From the NCBI GenBank assembly GCA_001819395.1, contig MHMQ01000036.1, positions 1 through 40,844 of the forward strand: a stretch of 40,844 nucleotides of DNA, in the 5' to 3' direction. A program made the position numbers and the translations under genes. Numbering within the stretch: the stretch's first letter is position 1; each line of letters begins with the position of its first letter. The notes below the pieces were generated by a model, which did no database searches, had not been told where the DNA came from, and was given only the letters and a program-made list of their open reading frames with translations. This DNA comes from Candidatus Niyogibacteria bacterium RIFCSPLOWO2_01_FULL_45_48 (lineage in GTDB: Bacteria; Patescibacteriota; Minisyncoccia; HO2-45-28). Positions 8,898-14,276 of this stretch are shown in pieces.

Positions 8898-9200
8898 GTG
8901 GCGGTTGTGGCGCTGGCGGTTTACGCGCGTAAAGAAGCGAGAAAACACGGGACAAGTACCAAAGAAGAATTTGTCGGTATCTGCAAATCGGCGGTTGAGA
9001 CGGCTTCACAAAAAGAGGCACGAAAAGAGAGCGCGCTCGCGCTTTTGCGCGAGCGCGGCGAACTCGGCAATTCCGAAATTCGGGCGATGCTTGGAGTCGC
9101 GAGCCGCACGGCCGTGCGCTATTTGGACGAACTGGAAGCGGAAGGTAAAGTAGAACAAATCGGCAAAATCGGCCACTCCGTTACTTACCGTTTGAAATAA
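8898..9200 (+). CDS. Membrane-anchored winged-helix protein, copy 1 (start uncertain)
   Basis: Residues 40-100 form a winged helix-turn-helix (GELGNSEIRAMLGVASRTAVRYLDELEAEGKVEQIG). It is the paralogue of the 10363 gene and identical to it over the C-terminal 80 residues. GTG at 8898 is the first standard start and gives 100 aa, but the frame stays open upstream and encodes a hydrophobic segment ITSILIFIIIILVVAVVAL, matching the membrane segment of the paralogue. By alignment the original start is the ATA at 8859, where the paralogue and neighbouring genes have ATG after an identical AAATAAATTT leader. So this copy either uses ATA, uses the internal GTG without the membrane anchor, or has lost its start. 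Role probably regulation of the flanking toxin-like gene. Confidence 0.6.
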   Translation: MAVVALAVYARKEARKHGTSTKEEFVGICKSAVETASQKEARKESALALLRERGELGNSEIRAMLGVASRTAVRYLDELEAEGKVEQIGKIGHSVTYRLK

Positions 9201-9231
9201 CATCATTACAAACTCCAGTTTGTAATGATGT
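9200..9231. repeat. Perfect 15-bp hairpin after winged-helix gene (also 10701-10732)
   Basis: Arms ACATCATTACAAACT and AGTTTGTAATGATGT are separated by CC; the first arm begins at the last base of the stop codon. There is no T-run after it, so it is a weak terminator candidate and might instead be an mRNA 3-prime stabiliser or operator. Present in both copies of the 297-bp repeat. Confidence 0.7.
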
Positions 9232-9235
9232 CGTG

Positions 9236-9259
9236 AATACGCCACCCGCCTGGCGTATT
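9236..9259. repeat. AATACGCCA hairpin repeat, copy 2
   Basis: Arms AATACGCCA and TGGCGTATT with loop CCCGCC. It marks the right end of the 297-bp direct repeat. Read on the other strand it differs from copy 1 (366-389) by one loop base. Confidence 0.8.
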
Positions 9260-9304
9260 GAAAAACCAACCAAAATAAGGCAAAATTAAGAGAATAATAT
9301 CGTT

Positions 9305-10273
9305 ATGGTCAAAGTAATTCAAAAAGAAAATAAACAATTAGTGATTTACCAAACCCCGTCAGGAGCCATTGAGCTTCGGGGGGATTTTAGGCATGAGACA
9401 ATCTGGGCGACGCAAGCGCAAATCGCGGGTGTTTTTCAAATAGAGCGCTCAGTGATAACAAAACATATACGTAATATTTTCAAAGACGGAGAAATTAGTA
9501 AAAAAAGCAATGTGCAAAAAATGCACATTGCAAATTCTGATAAACCCGCAGCTTTTTATTCACTTGATATTATTTTGGCTGTTGGATATCGGGCAAATTC
9601 AAAAAGAGCAATTGAATTTCGCCGGTGGGCAACAAAAACCCTGCGTGAACATATCACCCAGGGCTACACCATAAACCGCAAGCGCATTGCTCACAACTAT
9701 GACGCGTTTATGAAAACGGTGGCGGACATCCAGACGCTTCTGCCCGAACATATCATCCTTGACCCCAAAACAATCTTGGAACTTATCAAAGAATTCGCCA
9801 GCACCTGGGTTTCGCTTGACGCTTACGACAAAGAGGCCCTGAAAGTTATCGGCACAACCAAAAAAGCGGTCAAGCTCGCTGGAGAAGAATTGTTCCGCGC
9901 CATAGGAAATCTGCGAGCCGAACTCATCAAAAAAGGCGAGGCGACGGAGCTGTTTGCCCAAGAAAGAAGGTCGGGAGCCGTTGAGGGTATCGCGGGAAAT
10001 ATAATGCAATCATTCGGCGGCAAGCCGCTCTACCCAAGCGTGGAAGAAAAAGCCGCGCATCTGCTTTATTTTATGGTAAAAAACCACCCTTTCACGGACG
10101 GCAATAAACGTTCCGGCGCTTTTGCCTTTATTTGGTTTCTGCGCAGATACCGCGCCAAGAGGAGCCGCAGTATCAATCCGGCGAGCTTGACCGCGCTAAC
10201 GCTTCTCATTGCCGAAAGCGACCCCAAGAAAAAAGAACAGATGGCGGCGCTCGTAACACAACTGCTAAAATAA
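9305..10273 (+). CDS. RhuM-family N-terminus fused to Fic/Doc domain
   Basis: 322 aa. Residues 1-125 match the virulence RhuM family: IYQTPSGAIELRGDFRHETIWATQAQIA, then a helix ending FYSLDIILAVGYRANSKRAIEFRRWATKTLREH. Residues about 225-300 are a Fic/DOC fold with the active loop HPFTDGNKR at 261-269. Fic enzymes transfer AMP or phosphate to proteins; Lys268 at the GN(G/K)R position is as in Doc, which phosphorylates EF-Tu, so a Doc-like kinase toxin is plausible. No inhibitory helix motif (S/TxxxE[G/N]) is evident. The gene sits between two near-identical winged-helix blocks, possibly its regulators or antitoxins. The N-terminal domain is described as DNA-binding-like in KilA/RhuM proteins, which would permit autoregulation. 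Confidence 0.85.
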   Translation: MVKVIQKENKQLVIYQTPSGAIELRGDFRHETIWATQAQIAGVFQIERSVITKHIRNIFKDGEISKKSNVQKMHIANSDKPAAFYSLDIILAVGYRANSKRAIEFRRWATKTLREHITQGYTINRKRIAHNYDAFMKTVADIQTLLPEHIILDPKTILELIKEFASTWVSLDAYDKEALKVIGTTKKAVKLAGEELFRAIGNLRAELIKKGEATELFAQERRSGAVEGIAGNIMQSFGGKPLYPSVEEKAAHLLYFMVKNHPFTDGNKRSGAFAFIWFLRRYRAKRSRSINPASLTALTLLIAESDPKKKEQMAALVTQLLK

Positions 10274-10312
10274 AAGGCAAAAACCATAATAACCAACAAA
10301 AAATTAAAAACA

Positions 10313-10354
10313 CAACATCCCAACAAACTTGAGAATGTTGGTATGTTGTATAAA
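10313..10354 (+). promoter_or_regulatory. 13-bp inverted repeat plus -10 box before winged-helix copy 2
   Basis: CAACATCCCAACA (10313-10325) and TGTTGGTATGTTG (10336-10348) form an inverted repeat with one mismatch, directly abutting TATAAA (10349-10354). The ATG at 10363 follows 8 nt later, so the mRNA is probably leaderless and the repeat covers the -35 area: an operator-like arrangement that would suit autoregulation. Copy 1 of the gene has no equivalent upstream repeat. Confidence 0.55.
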
Positions 10355-10362
10355 ATAAACTT

Positions 10363-10701
10363 ATGACATATTTGTTGTTGATTGTAATCGGAATTGCGGC
10401 GATGTTTTCTTTTATTTTTTGGATTGCCAGAAAGGAGGCCGCAAAACACGGAACCGGCACCGGTGAAGAATTTGTCGGTATCTGCAAATCGGCGGTTGAG
10501 ACGGCTTCACAAAAAGAGGCACGAAAAGAGAGCGCGCTCGCGCTTTTGCGCGAGCGCGGCGAACTCGGCAATTCCGAAATTCGGGCGATGCTTGGAGTCG
10601 CGAGCCGCACGGCCGTGCGCTATTTGGACGAACTGGAAGCGGAAGGTAAAGTAGAACAAATCGGCAAAATCGGCCACTCCGTTACTTACCGTTTGAAATA
10701 A
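10363..10701 (+). CDS. Membrane-anchored winged-helix protein, copy 2
   Basis: 112 aa: an N-terminal hydrophobic segment (about 2-21, YLLLIVIGIAAMFSFIFW), a basic linker ARKEAAKHG, then a winged helix (about 50-112) with the recognition-type helix VASRTAVRYLDEL. Identical to copy 1 from residue 35 to the end, but the N-terminal 34 codons differ at many sites, including synonymous ones. An intact ATG and promoter with operator-like repeat precede it, so this is the likely functional copy. A membrane-tethered winged helix is unusual and may sense an envelope or partner signal. It lies between the RhuM-Fic gene and a NERD gene. Confidence 0.7.
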   Translation: MTYLLLIVIGIAAMFSFIFWIARKEAAKHGTGTGEEFVGICKSAVETASQKEARKESALALLRERGELGNSEIRAMLGVASRTAVRYLDELEAEGKVEQIGKIGHSVTYRLK

Positions 10702-10761
10702 CATCATTACAAACTCCAGTTTGTAATGATGTCGTGAATACGCCACCCGCTTGGCGTATTG
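10465..10761 (+). repeat. 297-bp direct repeat, copy 2
   Basis: Second copy of the block at 8964-9260, with one mismatch. It ends exactly at the AATACGCCA hairpin (10737-10760), after which the sequence runs into the 3-prime remnant of another coding frame. Confidence 0.95.
10737..10760. repeat. AATACGCCA hairpin repeat, copy 3
   Basis: Arms AATACGCCA and TGGCGTATT, loop CCCGCT. Third copy of the family; it forms the junction between the duplicated block and a truncated gene remnant. Confidence 0.8.
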
Positions 10762-10830
10762 GAAGGCGAGGGGCTTGATCCCGACGAGTTTGATGAGGAC
10801 GAGCGCGAAGAACTCGCCGATTTACTATAA
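10759..10830 (+). pseudogene. C-terminal remnant of an unidentified gene
   Basis: Immediately after the hairpin an open frame encodes an acidic tail, [19 protein letters not shown] and then ADLL before TAA at 10828-10830. Its composition and the tight 4-nt spacing to the next gene look like the natural end of an operon gene whose upstream part was removed when the repeated block arrived or recombined. The family cannot be named from 23 residues. Confidence 0.5.
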
Positions 10831-10834
10831 CAAC

Positions 10835-11458
10835 ATGAACTCCCTTATACTCATGACAATTATTTTCTTAGGCATCGCCATATTTATTAAGTGGAAGTTG
10901 CCTGTTTGGATAGGGCGAAGCGGAGAAAAATTTGTTTCCAGAAAATTGCACAGGTTAGACCCGGTGCATTATAGAATTTTAAACGATCTGATGTTACCGT
11001 CTCATGGCAATTCGAGTGCCACGCAGATTGATCATGTTGTTGTCTCGAACTACGGAATTTTTTGTATTGAAACTAAAGCGTATAAGGGGTGGATTTTTGG
11101 AAGCGCGAATCAAGAGTTTTGGACGCAGGTAATTTTTCGATACAAAGAAAGATTTTATAATCCATTTCGACAAAACTTCGCTCATACAAAAGCAATTGAG
11201 AACTTGTTGGGATCACAGCGCTTAAAAACACCCATCGTTTCCCTTGTAGCCTTTCCAAATGCAGATAAACTGAAAATTTCTGGAACTGATTTCGTCGGGC
11301 ATGCTCGTGATATTGTAAAGAAAATTGAAAGCTATACTAATCCTGTTTATTCAGATGCCGAGCGTGACGAGATAGCTGATTTACTCGTTGGCGCAAACAT
11401 TATCGATAAGGAGGCGCGTAAACTGCACAACAGAGAGGCTCGGGGATTAAAACGATAG
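10835..11458 (+). CDS. NERD-domain protein with N-terminal membrane segment
   Basis: 207 aa from the ATG at 10835; a longer in-frame start at 10751 would read through the hairpin repeat. Residues 4-20 are hydrophobic. The NERD (nuclease-related) domain follows: GRSGEKFV (27-34), [29 protein letters not shown] (63-81) and KGWIFG, then FYNPFRQN. Asp66 and Glu79-x-Lys81 are the restriction-endonuclease-like catalytic set, all present. NERD proteins are predicted nucleases, frequent in mobile and defence settings. Last gene of the island before the repeat-rich gap. Confidence 0.88.
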   Translation: MNSLILMTIIFLGIAIFIKWKLPVWIGRSGEKFVSRKLHRLDPVHYRILNDLMLPSHGNSSATQIDHVVVSNYGIFCIETKAYKGWIFGSANQEFWTQVIFRYKERFYNPFRQNFAHTKAIENLLGSQRLKTPIVSLVAFPNADKLKISGTDFVGHARDIVKKIESYTNPVYSDAERDEIADLLVGANIIDKEARKLHNREARGLKR

Positions 11459-11551
11459 GGGTTTACATTTCACATCTGATACACTTTTGTCATAGTTCTG
11501 AAATGTGCCCAGCTCGTCAAATTCGGGTCAATCTGGCGTCAGTGGTGTAAA

Positions 11552-11571
11552 CCTGCCTGCCGGCAGGCAGG
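11552..11571. repeat. Perfect 20-bp palindrome CCTGCCTGCC/GGCAGGCAGG
   Basis: Exact self-complementary sequence. The same palindrome extended by one base on each side is at 11723-11744. Such CCTGCC palindromes are common as interspersed repeats in CPR genomes (from general knowledge, not searched here). Confidence 0.85.
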
Positions 11572-11630
11572 GCTGTGCCCCGGTGGCAATCTCTCGCCAC
11601 AGGGGCATACAGCTCGTAATCCGTGGGTAA

Positions 11631-11653
11631 CCCTTCGACGGGCTCAGGGCAAG
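11631..11653. repeat. CTTCGAC...GCTCAGG interspersed repeat
   Basis: CCCTTCGACGGGCTCAGGG plus CAAG is an imperfect palindrome bounded by CCCT/AGGG. Related sequences occur at 11762-11778, at 23700-23713 on the opposite strand, and inside the isomerase gene at 38418-38440. Confidence 0.65.
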
Positions 11654-11722
11654 TCCTACCAGTAATTCACGATCTTAAACGGCGATATGTTGCCGGGAAT
11701 TTGCCAAATGGCGGTTCTAAAT

Positions 11723-11744
11723 GCCTGCCTGCCGGCAGGCAGGC
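11723..11744. repeat. Perfect 22-bp palindrome, second CCTGCC element
   Basis: Self-complementary over 22 bp with the same core as 11552-11571. The pair brackets a 150-bp segment that carries the CTTCGAC repeat. Confidence 0.85.
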
Positions 11745-11761
11745 GTGAAGCGCGCGGAGCA

Positions 11762-11778
11762 CTTCGACGCGGCTCAGT
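11762..11778. repeat. CTTCGAC...GCTCAG repeat, shortened copy
   Basis: CTTCGACGCGGCTCAGT; same outline as 11631-11653 but lacking the flanking CCC/GGG. Confidence 0.5.
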
Positions 11779-11812
11779 GTAAACCAAATAGGATGATATA
11801 AAACTCTTAGAT

Positions 11813-13849
11813 TTATTTTACTTTAATGACTTTTCGCGACTCGCTGTGATTGTTGGCTCGGTCAAAGACACGAACGGTTATACTCTGCTCGCCTTTTTCG
11901 GGAAAAGCGATGAAAAGCTGGGGGCCGGTCGGAAAAAAGACGCCGTCATCCCTTAATTTCACATAAAATGTCGCCTGAAGGCCGCTTGATTCGTCTTTTG
12001 AAGAAAACTCAAAGCGAAGCACTTCTCCCACGGCAACACTTTCCGCGCTTGCTTTGATTAAAGGCGCCTCCGGCGGAGTGGAATCAATTTTAACGGGATA
12101 ACGCGACACTTCCGATTTTTCGTCCTCTCCTTTGGACAAAAGATGAAAATAATAAGTGCCGTCTTCTTTCGCCTCAAAAAACGCGGTTGTTTCGGTTCTC
12201 AAAATTTCGCCGGTCGGCTCGGTGTCCGGGCTTTGGTCAAAAACATAATTATATTTATAAGAATCCGCGCCGATCCAAGTAAAAAACGGAGCGCGGTTGT
12301 TATACCATCTCGTGGAGTTAGGATGAGAAGGAGAAAAAACAAGAACCCGTGAAGCGTCAGCCATTCCGCCCCGCCCTCCTTCGGAAATCAGGTAGCTTGC
12401 GCCGGCGGAATTGCGAAGAACGTTCGTGCCAAGCCCGTCATTGGCAAGAACCGCCGTTTCTTCGCCGAACCAAAGAGAAAGCCGGCCGGGTTTCAACGGC
12501 TGAAGCGCCAGCTCAAAAGCCGTTCCTTTCAGTTCGTTGAATCCGGGGGTCGGAAGCCCGCAGACAACCCGAACCTCCCCCTTTTTATTATCAATCTCTC
12601 GCTCAACAAATAAGCCGGGGTCGCAAAAAGAATTAGTCGTTCTTATCTCCTCCACTCGCGCGAGCAACGGGTCGTATTTTACAACGGCGTCAACCGCGTT
12701 TATGCTCTCGCCTCCCGTGATAATATCAACGGAGACAATATGTTCAAAATCAAGATTGATGGTCGCGGAATCGGGGTCAATCGCAATCGTTGAGTTGTAA
12801 ATTAAATACGGAGATTTGGAAAGGGATATGTGCTCTCTGTCATAAGCAGTTTTCGTAAAGAAATATGAAAACGGGAAAATAGCCGCACAGCCCGCCAAGA
12901 TAAGCAGAATCAGAAAAACGGTATTGTGCGAGTGCTTGTCCAGACGAATGGCTACTAAGCCGGCAAGAACAAAAACCAAAACGACAAGAAAAGCGAGTAT
13001 CGCCGCTTCCCGGGCGTGACTATGCGGAATGAATAAAATCATATTGCCGAAAGAGCCGTCATATCCGCTTTCAAAAACAATGTTTCTCGCGTAATATCCT
13101 TCTCCGTTCAAGGTCGCCTTCATTTGCGCCCCGTCTTTTTCATTAAAATCAGAGCCGGGCGAGAAGTATATTTCAAGAAGACGCTTTTCTTCGGGTGTTT
13201 CAAAATTAGAGCCGGTAAGGCCTTTTTCTTTTGAGAAAAAAGCGGCCTTTGTTCCTTCGGGCAGATATTTTTTGGCAAACGTTTTTATGTAATCATCATC
13301 CGGAATTTGCACCGAAACTATCATGCCGAACAATTTTCCTTCCCGTTCCAGTTTTTTTGCTCCAAAAATAATGATGGGATGCGTAACGCCCTTTTCAATG
13401 CCGTAGGATTCTCCTTTTTCAAGCGCTTCTCTTCCCCAAAAAGTGCTATGGAAAACAAAATCGCCTCTCTGGCTTATGGCGCGTGTCCGCGATAAAACTT
13501 GTCCTGTTTCGTCCGCGACCAAAATCCCGCCCACGCCCCTTCTTCTTACCTCTTCCGTGCCGAGTGAAATAAGGCCCGCTGAATCCTTGTTTGCCAAAAA
13601 CCGGTCAAAAACGCCGGCTTCGTCAAGTTCTCTAGACTGCCTGATGAGGTGGTCGGCTTCCGCCCGGATGCCGTTTTCGGCGTCCGTGGCGATTCGCGAA
13701 ACGGACTTCTGATTCGCCTGCTTAAAAAAAGACGCGAACGGAACAACCAGCGCAAATGAGAAAATCAAAGCCGCGCCGAAAACGACGAAAAAAAGATAGT
13801 CCCTGATTAAAAACTTTTTTACTTTCTTGCCGTTTTGCAAATTACCCAT
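11813..13849 (-). CDS. Membrane protein with Cache-like, cohesin-like and Ig-like domains
   Basis: 678 aa on the minus strand. A basic N-terminus (GKKVKKFLIRD) leads into a first transmembrane helix at about 17-38. Residues 40-280 look like a periplasmic Cache-type sensor (VGGILVADETGQVLSRT, then FGMIVSVQIPDDDYIKT). Two or more helices follow (about 284-305 and 312-335). Residues about 350-470 resemble a cohesin domain (NAVDAVVKYDPLLARVEEI), and the rest an Ig/fibronectin-like part ending IKVK. A sensor-like ectodomain joined to adhesion-type modules without a kinase or cyclase output suggests a surface or envelope protein, but the partner is unknown. It stands alone, opposite to its neighbours. 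Confidence 0.6.
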   Translation of the reverse strand: MGNLQNGKKVKKFLIRDYLFFVVFGAALIFSFALVVPFASFFKQANQKSVSRIATDAENGIRAEADHLIRQSRELDEAGVFDRFLANKDSAGLISLGTEEVRRRGVGGILVADETGQVLSRTRAISQRGDFVFHSTFWGREALEKGESYGIEKGVTHPIIIFGAKKLEREGKLFGMIVSVQIPDDDYIKTFAKKYLPEGTKAAFFSKEKGLTGSNFETPEEKRLLEIYFSPGSDFNEKDGAQMKATLNGEGYYARNIVFESGYDGSFGNMILFIPHSHAREAAILAFLVVLVFVLAGLVAIRLDKHSHNTVFLILLILAGCAAIFPFSYFFTKTAYDREHISLSKSPYLIYNSTIAIDPDSATINLDFEHIVSVDIITGGESINAVDAVVKYDPLLARVEEIRTTNSFCDPGLFVEREIDNKKGEVRVVCGLPTPGFNELKGTAFELALQPLKPGRLSLWFGEETAVLANDGLGTNVLRNSAGASYLISEGGRGGMADASRVLVFSPSHPNSTRWYNNRAPFFTWIGADSYKYNYVFDQSPDTEPTGEILRTETTAFFEAKEDGTYYFHLLSKGEDEKSEVSRYPVKIDSTPPEAPLIKASAESVAVGEVLRFEFSSKDESSGLQATFYVKLRDDGVFFPTGPQLFIAFPEKGEQSITVRVFDRANNHSESRKVIKVK

Positions 13850-13855
13850 AAGAAG

Positions 13856-13885
13856 TTAATTAAAAAGCCCGGCGTTTTTCCGGGC
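13856..13885 (-). terminator. Terminator-like hairpin in the leader of the minus-strand gene
   Basis: On the minus strand GCCCGG (13885-13880) and CCGGGC (13872-13867) flank a 7-nt loop and are followed by TTTTTAATTAA. The hairpin ends about 7-17 nt before the ATG of the 13849 gene, with no gene further upstream that it would terminate. It may be an attenuator in the 5-prime leader, or the terminator of an unseen small RNA. Confidence 0.5.
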
Positions 13886-14126
13886 ATATAAAAAATATAA
13901 GAAGTACTTTTGTCGTTAAAACATCTAGAGAGAGGGGGGGGGGAATCAAACATAAAAGTATTATATCAAATTATTGATAACCGACCGCTTTCCTTTATCC
14001 ACACCCGAAATAACCTCATGGGATAGATCAGCAATATTGGGCAAGGAATGGTTTATCGCGTAAAATAAACAAAATGCCTACGGCGGTTATGTTGGAGTAA
14101 TTCTATGCATCCGGGAAAAATCGGTG
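13886..14126. other. Intergenic stretch with a G10 tract
   Basis: Gap between divergent genes. The only clear feature is a run of ten G (13934-13943) following GAGAGA. No open frame with coding character, tRNA or repeat family was seen. It must contain the minus-strand promoter of the 13849 gene, which I could not place with confidence. Confidence 0.5.
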
Positions 14127-14132
14127 TATAAT
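14127..14132 (+). promoter_or_regulatory. TATAAT -10 box of leaderless basic-peptide gene
   Basis: Consensus TATAAT preceded by TG; the ATG at 14140 begins 7 nt downstream. No good -35 is seen at normal spacing. Confidence 0.55.
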
Positions 14133-14139
14133 TACGTAT

Positions 14140-14259
14140 ATGGTAATAAGAGACAGAGGAATAAGGAGAAAAAGAAAGTCGCATTCAAAAAAGACCCAAA
14201 AACGTCTTGCGATAAAACGCGAAATGCTGGCAAAAAAGGCCGCCAAAAAGCGCAAATAA
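14140..14259 (+). CDS. Small highly basic protein, 39 aa
   Basis: Thirty-nine codons from an ATG placed 7 nt after a TATAAT box. The peptide is about half Lys/Arg (it ends AKKAAKKRK) with no hydrophobic stretch, so it should bind nucleic acid or ribosomes. The pattern recalls small ribosomal or ribosome-associated proteins with basic tails, but I cannot name a family. It is followed 17 nt later by the efflux adaptor gene and may be a separate unit. Being short and of biased composition it could be non-coding, yet the promoter position argues for expression. Confidence 0.5.
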   Translation: MVIRDRGIRRKRKSHSKKTQKRLAIKREMLAKKAAKKRK

Positions 14260-14276
14260 TTTTCTAAAATAAAAAC

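Larger units (their letters stand above)
8964..9260 (+). repeat. 297-bp direct repeat, copy 1
   Basis: Identical to 10465-10761 apart from one base (C at 9250, T at 10751), by direct base comparison. It covers the C-terminal 79 codons of the winged-helix gene, a 15-bp hairpin and the AATACGCCA hairpin. The left boundary lies inside the coding region; the right boundary coincides with the end of the hairpin. The unit spacing is 1501 bp and the RhuM-Fic gene lies between the copies. Confidence 0.95.
11459..11812. other. Gene-free, repeat-rich boundary region
   Basis: No credible gene. GGTTTACA (11460-11467) is matched by inverted TGTAAACC at 11546-11553 and again at 11778-11785, suggesting a decayed small mobile element. 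A hairpin with TGCCCC/GGGGCA and inner TGGC/GCCA lies at about 11575-11608. Two long palindromes and two CTTCGAC...GCTCAG repeats are listed separately. On the minus strand a short coding-like trace, FDELGTFQNYDKSVSDVKC, reads through 11465-11520 and could be the tail of a lost gene. Confidence 0.5.

Noticed and set aside
8893-9153. Arg-rich alternative frame in both 297-bp repeat copies
   Set aside because: Shadow of the winged-helix gene; its conservation between copies follows from the DNA identity.
10751-10834. N-terminal extension of the NERD gene through the hairpin
   Set aside because: It would translate the repeat and the antiphase remnant; the ATG at 10835 gives the expected membrane-anchored NERD start.
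11460-11785. Insertion sequence with GGTTTACA ends
   Set aside because: No transposase is present and the ends share only 8 bp, so it is recorded as a possible decayed element and not called as an IS.
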